DNA from: Lingula anatina
Lineage: Eukaryota > Brachiopoda > Lingulata > Lingulida > Lingulidae
Assembly: GCF_001039355.2 (NCBI RefSeq)
Contig: NW_019776102.1
Span: 377,808 to 441,807 of the forward strand
Direction: 5' to 3'
DNA length: 64,000 nt
In this document: in pieces, positions 33,189 to 45,361 of the stretch
How positions within the stretch are numbered: position 1 is the first letter of the stretch
Layout of the letters: each line of letters begins with the position of its first letter
The notes under the pieces: model-generated
Database searches by the model: none
The model's input: the letters and a program-made list of their open reading frames with translations, nothing else
What the model was told of the DNA's origin: nothing
Position numbers and translations under genes: made by a program

Positions 33189-36100
33189 CTAATAAATCCC
33201 GCTGAAGACATTTCAGAAATGACTTCGTTGACAGCATTGTTTTTGTTTTCCCGCCACAGGTCTGGAGGCATCACATACACATGGAGATCCACCAACTGAA
33301 AACATATGCATAAAGAGTAGTTTAGTGTGAAGCTGAACAAAAAATTATTTCAGCATGAAATGAAATATATGAGATATTTCAGTATGAATGCCAAACTCAG
33401 TCTATACCACATATAACATTTTTGGAGAATTAATAAACATATATGTAATTATATATATACTATGTCTTTATGGAAGAATTTGTCTTTATACACTATCTTT
33501 ACGGAAGAATTTAGTTTTTGAGGCACTTAATTTAGTGGGTGTGTGTTGCATAAGGAAGGTCACATAATGTCCTCAATAAAAACATTTATAAATCAAACAT
33601 GACATTTATATTGAAAAAATTACTAAATCATATTTACAATCAATAGATATTTATTTCATTTCGAAAAAAGGTCAAAGATAAGATAACACTTGGACCCTAG
33701 ACACATTTTAGAGTACTTGAATGTATCAAGTCATATGTCCCAAAGTCCCTTGTAGCTCTTGCATAGGATTCGAATTTCAGTATAAAAACTGCCAAATTCT
33801 GCCTCTTTCAGAGGTGATTTTTGACATAATATTTATAATTTGTATCAACTACATGCTCAAAAATAGAGGAAATTTCAGGGAAACGGTCAGTACACTTTAA
33901 TGGCATTAATAAGGAAACTTCAAGCCAACCAATCTTCTTTCCTTTTCAGCAGCACATACATACATACTGTACATACATACACCTTAAATCAAAATCAAAG
34001 TTCCACTTCTTCCATAGAAAACCATGTTGTTTGAATAAATAAATTATCAATTGTCCTGAATAAAAGAAAAGTAAATAATGACGCTAAAGGTACTCGAGCA
34101 GTCTGGAGATGAATTATTATAAAACTATAATGTTTACGGATCATATTTAGAGCACAACAATTATAAATACCAAGCTATTTCTATTATTTAATCCAAACAT
34201 ACTCGTGTTTTCACAAACACTCACACTCCTAAAATGGACGCATAAGACCTTTTGACCAATGACGTCAAGTTTAGTTTGAACCAACTTACACAGATTTGCT
34301 CTCATATGAATCAAAGAAAAGTAATATGTTATTGTTTTGCCAATTTTTCTATAGAAATATCCTGAATATAAATATGAATTGAGCAGAAGTTATTGCAGTT
34401 CATGTGACAAACAACTCCAGATGCAGGTTGTACACTAGCACAGGGATAATCCCTATGACATTTATATTACTTACAATAGATTTCGCAATTTAAGCTGCTT
34501 ACCACATACAAAGACCAATTTTCAATATTAATAAGTACTTAAATAATGCACTTCACTTTAATTTTATCCAGAGCTGGGGGTCTCTTTTGTACTTAAACAC
34601 TCTCTCTGTGTAGACAATTTAAGTGTTAAAATGTTTTCTAGCCCCAGCAACTTGGACAGCTAGACATTTTAATGCGTCTCATAAAAGATACAGGATGAGT
34701 TTCTTGTTTACTCAGATTAGTAAAGTGTACCAACTCATGGTGCAGAAGACATTTACACAGTATCTGTATTATCTTTTATTACAAATTTGTCTTCTGATAG
34801 CCAAATATGTCATGGCTCTATTAAGGTCTAATTCTTGGTATAATGCTGCAAAATGGTTGACCTTTGGCTTTAAAAAGAGTAACTTATTTATTTAAGAGAG
34901 AGTCTCAATTTGTTTTACTTTAAAGACTGAGTTTATTTACTGTATTTAACAGTAAAATGGTTACAAAATAAACATCACTAAGCCTATCTTCCTACCCTGT
35001 ACTTTATATTCATCTCCTTGGTCATTCAACTGGACAGGTACTTATTATTCAGTTTATACTAATTCTGTGAATAAACCATTGAGCAATTTATGGAGGGATG
35101 TAGTACCAATCAATACAAGTAGTGCTATGGATTCATCATAAATGGCACTATAGTATCTAATTACAAGCTTAGAGTTGTGAGAGAGGTATTTTAGTAAATC
35201 AATAGTCTTTTGATAGTGACAAAATATGATTATCACATATGAACACAAAGAGACATTTACCTATTCTATTGACGGATATCTACAAGAGAGAAATGCCAGG
35301 CATCAATTGATTATATTGGCAATTTTTTCTAAAACAGAAATATGCTATGCATGAAGTTGGTTGGGTGAATGAAATATTTCAAAGTCCATGTTAAAAAACT
35401 AATGCTGTGTGTCCTAAAATAGAATTTGAAATTATATTCTCATGCTTCTGAGCATAACTATTAACCTTATTTGGTATGAGATAAAACATTTTTCTGTTCC
35501 ATATTAATCATTTGTTGAGCAGTTTGAGTAATTTATACTTTAAATTTTTCAATTGTTTCATATTCTTTAATTTTTTGAAAAACAAAATTAGAAAAAATAT
35601 ATATTTATATATTGAATGGTTCTAAAAAGCAGTTAAAATGACATTAAGTTGATAAATGCTACTTCCATAAAACATTTTCCCATATACAGTGTATTTCAAG
35701 AGAACTTTGGCATATTTAATTTATTTCTTTTTATGTACTTTTTTAATAAATGAACAGGTATAATTTATCACATTAAAACTGAGACTTTTAAAAGTGAAAC
35801 AGCAATAAGAGTTGCAGACAGTGAGTCTAATCATAACAAAAATTACAGCATGTACGTATGACTAAAATTTATAGATTCGTCGTAATTATAGAGTTGAAAC
35901 TATAATGACGACGGATCTATAACTTGACTCTTGTGGTTGCGTTCAAGTTCTTTTTTTTACATTTAATTTCATTTCTAAAAACGGAATCTTACATTTATAT
36001 TTTTTCATGCAACTTAAATTAAAACTTTATTTTAATTATGTAAGAATGAATATGCCACTGTGTTGTTACTAACATTTTTTCTTAAATAATTAATGAAGCG

Positions 36101-36266
36101 CCGACCTCCTCAGACTGACTTACATGTAGGTGTTTCAAGAAGGACGTGTTGAAAAAAGTTTCAAATTTTGCTATCCTACCTGTTCTGATGGAGATCTCTC
36201 TGGATATTCTCCTCCTCCACTCATTTTGGAGTTTCTCATACTATCTTCCTGTCCATGATTTCTCAT
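33189..36266 (-). CDS. SPATA1: SPATA1 exons 1-2, second allelic copy (partial)
   Basis: Exon 1 is 36266-36180 and exon 2 is 33295-33189. They match the exons at 28983-28897 and 26028-25922 in length and splice sites. Exon 1 carries one amino-acid change, Arg17 to Gly (CGA to GGA). Exons 3-12 are absent because the duplicated block begins inside intron 2. It cannot encode a full protein as assembled. Confidence 0.88.
35869..35922. repeat. Hairpin, second allelic copy
   Basis: Same 22-base arms as 28582-28641, at 35869-35890 and 35901-35922, with a 10-base loop. Confidence 0.6.
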
Positions 36267-36705
36267 ATCGCGCACTACATGTGGCCTTTCCACCGTAATT
36301 CACATGCAGATTTGCGAACACACGTCCTGTTTCCAAGCCAAACAAATTGTACTGTGCCAAAAATCACGTGACTTTTACAATTGTTAGCTTTTGGTCTTGC
36401 GTTTAGTTTCGCCGTTAAAGATATCGTTTAACTTTAAAAGTTTATGGATGTTTTCAGTATGTGTGTTTATTTATATTTTATCTTGCATTCTGTATTGATA
36501 TTATTGTGATACTATCATCTTAAAACGAAAACGGAACTTCTTCCTCCCAACACGTCAACATATCACATGATCTACTTTCTGCAGCAGCCATATTGACTTC
36601 CGAAATCGGCAAAAGTGTAAGACAGCATTCTGTGTCTTTGACTTTGCTCAGATGTTTTGTCTCATTTTTAGGAGGCGGCAGGAGTAATAATAATTTGACG
36701 ACAAG
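36267..36705. promoter_or_regulatory. SPATA1/AP3D1 bidirectional promoter, second allelic copy
   Basis: Copy of 28984-29422. The E-box core CACGTGAC is at 36365-36372 and TCACATGA at 36563-36570; both are unchanged between copies although neighbouring bases differ. Confidence 0.7.
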
Positions 36706-39700
36706 ATGGCGTTAAAGAAAGTTAAGGGACATCTTGAGAGGGTCCTTGACAAAAACCTCCAGGATCTTGTACGAGGCATCAGAAACCACAAAGAGAACGA
36801 GGTTTGTTCGATTGATTCAATTGTTATTTCAATCCTTATATAGGTTTATTTATTCAATTTGTACGCCGTGTGAAATTACCTAACTTGACAGCCACCATTA
36901 AGAATTGTTTGCTCAACTTCCATATTTTACATGTGATGCAGTTGGTATGGCATAACAACAATAATTTTTCACATCCGCCCACTTCCATGTACATGCACTA
37001 GTACGACTCTCCCAACGCAATTCTAATACTTCGTTAATTATAAAGTGAGTCTAGTTTGTATCTCATTTGAAGCATTTTGCTTGGAATTTCTTGACAACTG
37101 TTCAGGCCTCATATAGTTTAGTTGTCACATCTTAAAATTACTAGTAAGGTGCTATAATCAATATTCCAGTCTAACAAAAACACATTATTTTTTACCATAG
37201 TGTCAGGTCCTAGTAGTTAAAAATTTAGTTTAAAGTTAAGAAAAATGGAGATCTTGCCAGATTGTTTATTTGCCATTAGCCCTCTACTTTTAATTTAAGA
37301 TGAAATTTGCTGTGTCAATTTCACATTTGAACACTATCCATCATGGCGAAAGAGGATGAATTGCAATGACTATCAAGCATGCTCATGTTTTTTAAGTTAC
37401 TTTTTTACCGTTTAATGTGTTTGTGCAGGCTATTCAATACTAAGTAATACAACAGACACACTTCAACCCAAAAATGTAATAAATGAGGAACCACGAAGAA
37501 ATAAAGTATGTACTTAATTGTCATCATGAATCTTTTCCTACATGAATGTAATTCCCATGAACTTGTCCCTCTACTGCAGCTACACTCAAGGTTAAGTGCC
37601 ATGATGAGTGTTTTTTTTTTTTTTTTTTTCACTAAACATTTTATGCAGTTACATCATGACTTGCAGTATGCATTTGACCAGCAGGTGTATTTTTCATATA
37701 GCAGGAAAGTTCACATAAAATTGTTATCGGATTAGGAATTATAAACAGTGAGTTGACTTTTTCATCGAAAGTAAAGCAAAACTAAACATGTATTGCAGAA
37801 CCACATAACTGCATAACTAGAAATTTTTTTTGAAACATTGCTTTTTTGGAAAATGTTTAATTGGAAAATGATCGCAAATCTGTCCATTCCCACAAACTCC
37901 TCATACCAGCTGTAGTTTACCAAGCACAGAGATGAAAATAAAAATCTGACAATACTCTTTATCCATTATTATTAAAATTAATGGAGTTTAGACAACGGCA
38001 CTTACCATTGGGGGTTTTTAGATGCCCACATAGGAATAGTCATGATATCAAGTAATATTCCAAGCATCAAAAGCTCTCTGAATTTTCAAGATGAAAAAAT
38101 TAGGGATGTGATTGATGCCATTTACCCCAAGGCCAACTTGTTCTCTATAGCCACAGTGATATGCTAGTAATTGTTGAATTATTTTCAGGCCAAGTACATT
38201 TCTCAGTGTTTAGATGAAATCAAGCAAGAATTGCGTCAAGACAACATAGCAATCAAAGCCAATGCAGTCAACAAATTGGCATACGTGAGTAGAATTGGCA
38301 TACGGAGAATTTTTGAAATTGTTTTTGAAGATGTGTTGTTGACAACTTGAGCTTTTCATTTTGTTTGTGTTTAAATATGTGTCCTCATGCCCCGACCATA
38401 AATTGCTCATAATGATGTCAAATTTAGTGTGATGTGATTTCAACTTTCAGCTACAAATGATTGGATATGACATCAGCTGGGCTGCTTTTAATGTCATAGA
38501 AGTAATGAGTTCAACCAAATTTACATTCAAGGTAAGGGCATAAATTATAGTCTTCCTGACAAACATCATTGCGGTATTTTTTATCCATGTGGTTGTATAC
38601 TTTCTGATAAACATTGTGGCATTTTTGTCTGCTTAATTTCATGCCCCTGAGAAATCAATGGTAGCTTGTGGATATTTCATAATGTCATTCAAGTCCACTT
38701 CCTGTGCCTTGGTTGAATTGAATGTTATCATGTTATCACTGAAAAAAAAAAAACTTCTATTTGATGAAGTAGTTTGCAGTTTAAATCTAATGTAATAATA
38801 AGGATTGTGATTTTCAAGGAAGTATAATAGATAGGTACTAGGTCAGAAATGATAGTGGTGTTATATGTCCACATTCAGATATTCAGTCACACATCCAGTA
38901 TATTGTTCTGTTTGGTGATTCCAGAGGGTGGGATATCTAGCAGCTTCCCAGAGTTTCAATGAGGGCACTGATGTTCTCATGTTAACTACCAACATGATCA
39001 GGAAAGACTTGAGCTCCCAGCAGATGTATGATGCTGGAGTGGCTCTCAGTGGACTGTCATGTTTCATGACTCCTGACTTGGCAAGGGACTTAGCTAATGA
39101 TATCATGACCTTGGTAGGAAGTTGTATTGATTATATATATATATATATATAATATTATTATAATTTTATTAGATTACATGCAATAGGTATGGTGTATTTA
39201 TGAATGTAGTTGTACTATACGCTCAGTACAACTTGTAACACAAATTGAAGCACTCAAAAATTGATTTGATAGAGATGTATGACATATTACTCTTTGGAAA
39301 CAGCTAAACATTTATCATTAATTGGCAATGTTAAAATAACATTAAAGAATATCCCCCAACCTCCTTCTCAGTATTTAGGGAGGATAACATTAGTAACAGA
39401 GAGTAGCCATTTTGCTGTATTGCCTAAGCATGCAGAAATAAAGATAGAGAACCCCTGCAGCTTGCTCTGTTTCATTTGTGTAAGTAATGTACAAAGTGGT
39501 TATTTTTCTTCCAGTTGACTGCTACTAGGCCATACATAAGAAAAAAAGCAGTATTGATCACCTACAAAGTATTCCTCAAATTCCCAGAGGCTTTGAGGCC
39601 TGCATTTCCTAGGTTGAAAGAAAAACTAGAAGACCCAGATCCTGGTAATGTCTATTTGTACATTTATTTAGCTGTCTAGAATGTGGTTCAATAGAGAGTG

Positions 39701-42700
39701 GTTAAGCTGTAATTTGCTCTTGAGTGCAACTTGAAATCATTTTGTAATTTAGTTGTTATCATATGATTAACTATATACAGCCTCCATAATTGGTGATGTT
39801 TAAGTACTTGATTTTGTTAGATTGGATGATTATAGATATTTATTTTAAAAAAAGATACTGTAAAAAATGTGGTTCAGAAAAACTAAAGTGTTAACATTTC
39901 ATATCTTCAGGAGTGCAATCTGCGGCTGTAAATGTGGTTTGTGAACTGGCCAGGAAGAACCCCAAGAACTATTTGTCTCTAGCTCCAGTGTTCTTTAAGC
40001 TCATGACAAGTTCAACAAATAATTGGATGCTCATCAAAATTATCAAATTGGTAAGGAAAATGTTATAATAGAATAAAAGAAAATTTATAGTAAAGATTAT
40101 CAGTTAAGAGTAGCTGATTGTTATTGAGTACTAACTTCAACATATTTTCAGTTAGATTTATAAGCAATTTTCTGCAATTGTCTCAATATATGCCATTTTC
40201 ATAAGCAGTTATGCCATTTTATTGAGTTTTTTCAGTATATCACTTGTTGAAATTGAATTCTGTCTCTGTTGTTGCTGATAGTTGAATTTTTTTTCCTAGT
40301 TTGGTGCTCTGACTCCATTAGAACCAAGGTTAGGTAAGAAGCTGATAGAGCCGTTGACCAATCTAATACACAGGTAAATAGAGCTGAACAGTTCAGTTTA
40401 GTTTGAAATAATTATTGCATTAATTTGGATTTCTTTATTACTGTTTTTTTTTTGTGCAAACAAGTGTTGTTGTTTTTTATTTTGATAAGATTTTAAGGTA
40501 ATAGATTTTGCAGCTTGGAAAAAGGGAAATTTTTAGTTCATTTTTCTAAATGTTTTTTNTAGAACCAAGGTTAGGTAAGAAGCTGATAGAGCCGTTGACC
40601 AATCTAATACACAGGTAAATAGAGCTGAACAGTTCAGTTTAGTTTGAAATAATTATTGCATTAATTTGGATTTCTTTATTACTGTTTTTTTTTTGTGCAA
40701 ACAAGTGTTGTTGTTTTTTATTTTGATAAGATTTTAAGGTAATAGATTTTGCAGCTTGGAAAAAAGGAAATTTTTAGTTCATTTTTCTAAATGTATTTTC
40801 AGCACTTCTGCCATGTCACTGCTGTATGAATGCATCAACACAGTTATAGCAGGTAACTTATTTTTATTAGAAGTATTGATTAATAAATCTGATTCAGTGT
40901 TAATAGGAAATATTATAATGGTACAAATCTCTGAGATGCAGTAGTTTTATTGTCTTGATAAGAATGGATGTGAGAAACTAGAACAGAATGGTCTTGCATT
41001 GTTAATCTGTGTGCATCCAATAAAACCACTGAATGAATTCAATCTCAACTTGCATTTTAGCTTAATATATGCTCGATATTCATCTTCCATCTTCATAATT
41101 TGGTACAACTTAATGATGTTTATATTTATTGATTTTTAATTTTTTTGTAAATATCTAGTGTCTGCAGTGAATATATAGAAACTGGCATTTTGGTTGCTGA
41201 CAATTTCACTTCTCAGTTTCTGAAGTAGATTCTTTCTTCGCTGGGGTTGTTGAACTAACGTGTCTCACTCCAGATCCTGAGTTTTATTAACCTGTTCTCC
41301 TGCATGGTTCAGTGTATCAGACTTTTTTGTTACTTTTTTTCTTCTTCAGTGTTATTTCATGGCATTTTTATGCATGCTTTGCTTACATTTTTTTTTCAAG
41401 TGCAGCCTAGCACCTTTTTTCTGTTGTCAGTGTGCAAAGTTTGGTTCGACAGTATGGGTCCTTTGTGCTTATTAACCTAAGCTAAATATTTTGTTTCTCA
41501 TAGGTAATGGGTGTGGGATTGGGCATAAACTGAGTGGTGCCTATCAACAACCATTCTGCCAGTTGGCAGGATACAATATTGAAAATGAAGAGACTGTTTT
41601 ATTAAGATAAAAAAGAAAATGCACCTAGATTTCCTTATCTTGAAATATGTGAAAGAGGATTTCATCATAAAAAATAAACATTTACAGAATTAGAGTTATG
41701 AGAAAGTTTCAGTGAAATCAAGTCTTGATTGGTGAACAAATTTGTAACAAAAGATGTGCATGATCACTCTTTCAAAATGTCAAGTAACCAAATCAAAAAA
41801 TTTTGTAGTAAGTCGGACTGTTTCTGATTATGATATATGTTTCCTGGCTGAGAAGCTCACTGCTGACACATTTTTTTTCTGCTCTTACTTACAGTCCTTA
41901 TTTCTATATCTTCAGGCGTCCCCAATCATTCAGCATCTATTCAGGTACATGTCTCATGTTTTGATACTTTTCCCATTGTAGCACATTTAAACTTGATATG
42001 CAGGTCAATTAAGATGTTCATTAAGAACAGGTGTCCAGGTTTGTTTGTACAAGAGACATATTTGAGTAAGACAAAAACTATGTCCAAACTGAACTGCTGT
42101 AAATATTTTATATTATCTTGCTGGTGCTAAAATATTTGATATTTGTAAAATGAACAATGTTTATCTTTTAAGATGCATAAGCTTTTTTTACTGTGTTGTC
42201 ATCAATTTATACTCTACTCTAAACTTTTGATTCCAGTTGTGTGTGCAGAAATTAAGGATTTTGATTGAAGATTCAGACCAGAATTGTAAGCTTAATTTTC
42301 AATAAATATTATTATGGTTCACATTAAAGCATTCAAGAAAGTACTTGAATTAAATCTCATAATCAGTCACCTATTTGAGAGAGCCACCTCGGTGAACTGT
42401 CAGTAAAATGCCTTTTATGTTGTATGTTTTTCCACATATCCATAGTGTTTTAATGAGTATAAGAAATTTAAAGTATTCTTCTGTTTGTTTTTTCAGTGAA
42501 ATATTTGGGTTTGTTAGCAATGTCAAAGATCCTAAAAACACATCCAAAGAGTGTACAAAGTCACAAAGACTTGATATTGCAATGCTTGGATGACAAGGAT
42601 GAATCCATTAGATTGAGGGCATTGGACCTATTGTATGGCATGGTAAGTCAATCACACCAACCATGTGTAAATATGAAATTTAAGCTGAACACATTTTTGT

Positions 42701-45330
42701 TTTTCTAAAGATGAAGTTAAATAATTAATCAGTGTTACTTTGGTGATCACCAAGTAGTATATTATTTTGGGAGTCTTCTTTCAGAAGTTGATGTGTTTGA
42801 TATTTTGAATTCAAGGTTTCCAAGAAAAATTTGATGGAGATAGTGAAGAAGTTGATGATCCACATGGATAAGGCAGAGGGGTCAAACTATAGGGACGAAC
42901 TGCTCGCCAAGATCATAGAAATATGCAGTCAGTCCAATTACCAGTATGTGACCAATTTTGAATGGTAAGTATTCTGGAAAATGGTTTTATTTGGGTCTTA
43001 TTTTCTTATAATGGAATATGTTTGAAAAATGATAGTGTTTCCAGTGGGTGAACTTCATAAATGTCATGTTTGACACATTAAAAAAATAACACCATGTGGC
43101 ATGAAATTAATGTTTTTCATCTTACAATACTTTCATGTTTTTAGGTATGTCAGTGTGCTTGTGGAACTTACTAGAATTGAGGGAACGAAGCACGGCAAAA
43201 TGATTGCATCTCAGATGTTGGATGTAGCCATCAGGGTACAAGCCATTAGACCTTTCTCTGTGTCACAAATGGTGAGTATAATGTTTTGTTTTCGTGGAAA
43301 CACACCCATGGAAGCAGATACACAGAGGCAAGCAATTTTGGCAGATAGCTTCCTGTGTTGTCAAACTTCAATGTTTGATGACTGTCTTTTTTTAAAGTTG
43401 CAAGAAAAGTATGGTCAGACGGTTTTCTGATATCTTTCCTATCTTCTTTGACTTTTTTTTTTTTTTTTTTTTGACTCTGATATATTTCATGATATGTCAA
43501 ACACGTCTAGTCCCCACAGAGTTGATCATGTGGATGATTTTCAGGCAATTCTTCTGGATAACTCCCACTTGCTAGCAGTGAACTCCCAGAGGAATGGAAT
43601 CTGTGAGGTGCTGTATGCTGCTGCCTGGATCTGTGGAGAGTTCTCAGAGTAAGTAGTATTACACTGTTTCAATAGCAATACTTGATCAGAATTTTTAAGT
43701 GGTGATCAAATAACCTTTCCAAGGTGTGACATTTCATAATATTTCCTTTTTCCAAAAATTACAACTGCAAAGGGTTTGTTTTGTAAGGTGTATATTTCAT
43801 GTTAATATTTTAATTTATATAATTCTGAACAGAAGGATGAAAAATTAAGCAGTTGATTATGTTTTAATGGCAGTCATAGTTTAACCCAACTTTTTAGGCC
43901 TTTATGGAATTCCTGGAAAAAGGACACTGCGCCCTAGCTTTTTCTCACTTGTATGTGCAAATATTATCATATGTTTGGACTTTTTTGTTTTAAGGCATCT
44001 GAAGGATCCGAGGAGCACTCTTGAGGCCATGCTGAAGTCCAAGGCCACCCTCCTTCCTGGTCATATTCAGGGTGTGTTTGTGCAGAATTCCCTCAAGCTT
44101 TACTCCATACTGCTGACCAAGGCAGAGGAGGAGGATAATACTGACTTAGTCAAAGAACTGACACAGTTTATGTCAGAAAAACTGCCAATGTTTGTCCAAA
44201 GTGCTGATTTAGAAGTTCAAGAAAGGGTAAGCCACAAGGATATTGATTTTTCTTATTTGCTTATATCATAGGGTGTTTACATTGAAGGACTTGAATAATC
44301 AATGATTGTGTTGGTCATGTTGAAATAAATCTTTTGTTTTTCTATTCATGTATTCCCTTTGAGGAAGAATTGGGTTTTATCTTCAGTTACATTCTTTGCA
44401 TGAAAATCAATGCTGTGGTTTGGTTTCTCAGGGAAGCAGTGCCCTCCAGCTTATGAAATATGTTTTGAAATTGGTGGAAAAAGATGTCAAGGTGGCAGAG
44501 GAAGTATCAGCTCTGTTTGCTGGAGAACTCAACCCCGTGGCCCCCAAAGCTCAGAAAAAGGTCCCGGTGCCAGAGGGGTAAATATATAAATATTTGTTTC
44601 AAAGAATGGAAATAATGAAAGAAGGTATTTTAGTAAAATTATTGGCTAACATAAGTAATGTCTCTGTCCTGATAAGGCAATGAGGTTGGAATAATTGCAA
44701 CTAACCGAGTTACCCTTTCTGCAGTTAGTGTTCCACAAATGAACATTGGACTTTCACAATGGGTATATATGAAATGGAGCCAATAGTTTGAGTCCGTACG
44801 GGACATTGCAAATTTCCATACTTAGATATAGCTCCAACAACTGCCTTATTAGAATTTAATTATTCATGTTATGTTTTTACATTTTATATAAAAGATATCT
44901 AGAAGCAGAATAGTAAATGCAACTTGAGAATGTGCATTTTCTTTGTGATGTAGTTTTATTAAGCTAGACTTTGAGCCTCGTCTAAGATATATTTCAGAAA
45001 ATTCTGTATTTCAGCCTTGACCTGGACAAATGGATTAATGACCCACCATCGGAGAGTAGTGAAGAAGAGGAATCCTCCTCAGCACTTTTTTCATCAACAA
45101 CAGACACACACAGATCACTATATCAACCAGAAAAGAAGGTGCATGAGCCAACTGCTGAGGAATTAGCTCAGGTTAGTTATCATTTTTTTCAGTCCATGCT
45201 ACATTTAAACCATAACTTTGAACTGGTTTCATGTTGTGAGTAGATTGTATCCATCCCTTTGCAACCTTGTTGCATCTACATTACTTCTAAATATTTTAAG
45301 TGACAATGTTTGAGTTGTAAAACTTGGTTA

Positions 45331-45361
<31 letters not shown>

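Larger units (their letters stand above)
33013..40433. repeat. Second copy of 25743-33011 (likely retained alternative haplotype)
   Basis: The sequence after the N at 33012 repeats that from 25743 almost base for base. It carries SPATA1 exons 2 and 1, the promoter and AP3D1 exons 1-7 in the same order and orientation. Differences are scattered single bases, small indels and one insertion of about 120 bp at 39140-39262. The boundary lies exactly on the N, as expected for two overlapping contigs scaffolded without merging. Confidence 0.92.

Noticed and set aside
36706-40373. Two tandem AP3D1 genes
   Set aside because: Only the 5' exons are doubled, there is one 3' end, and copy boundaries fall on Ns; allelic contigs explain this better.
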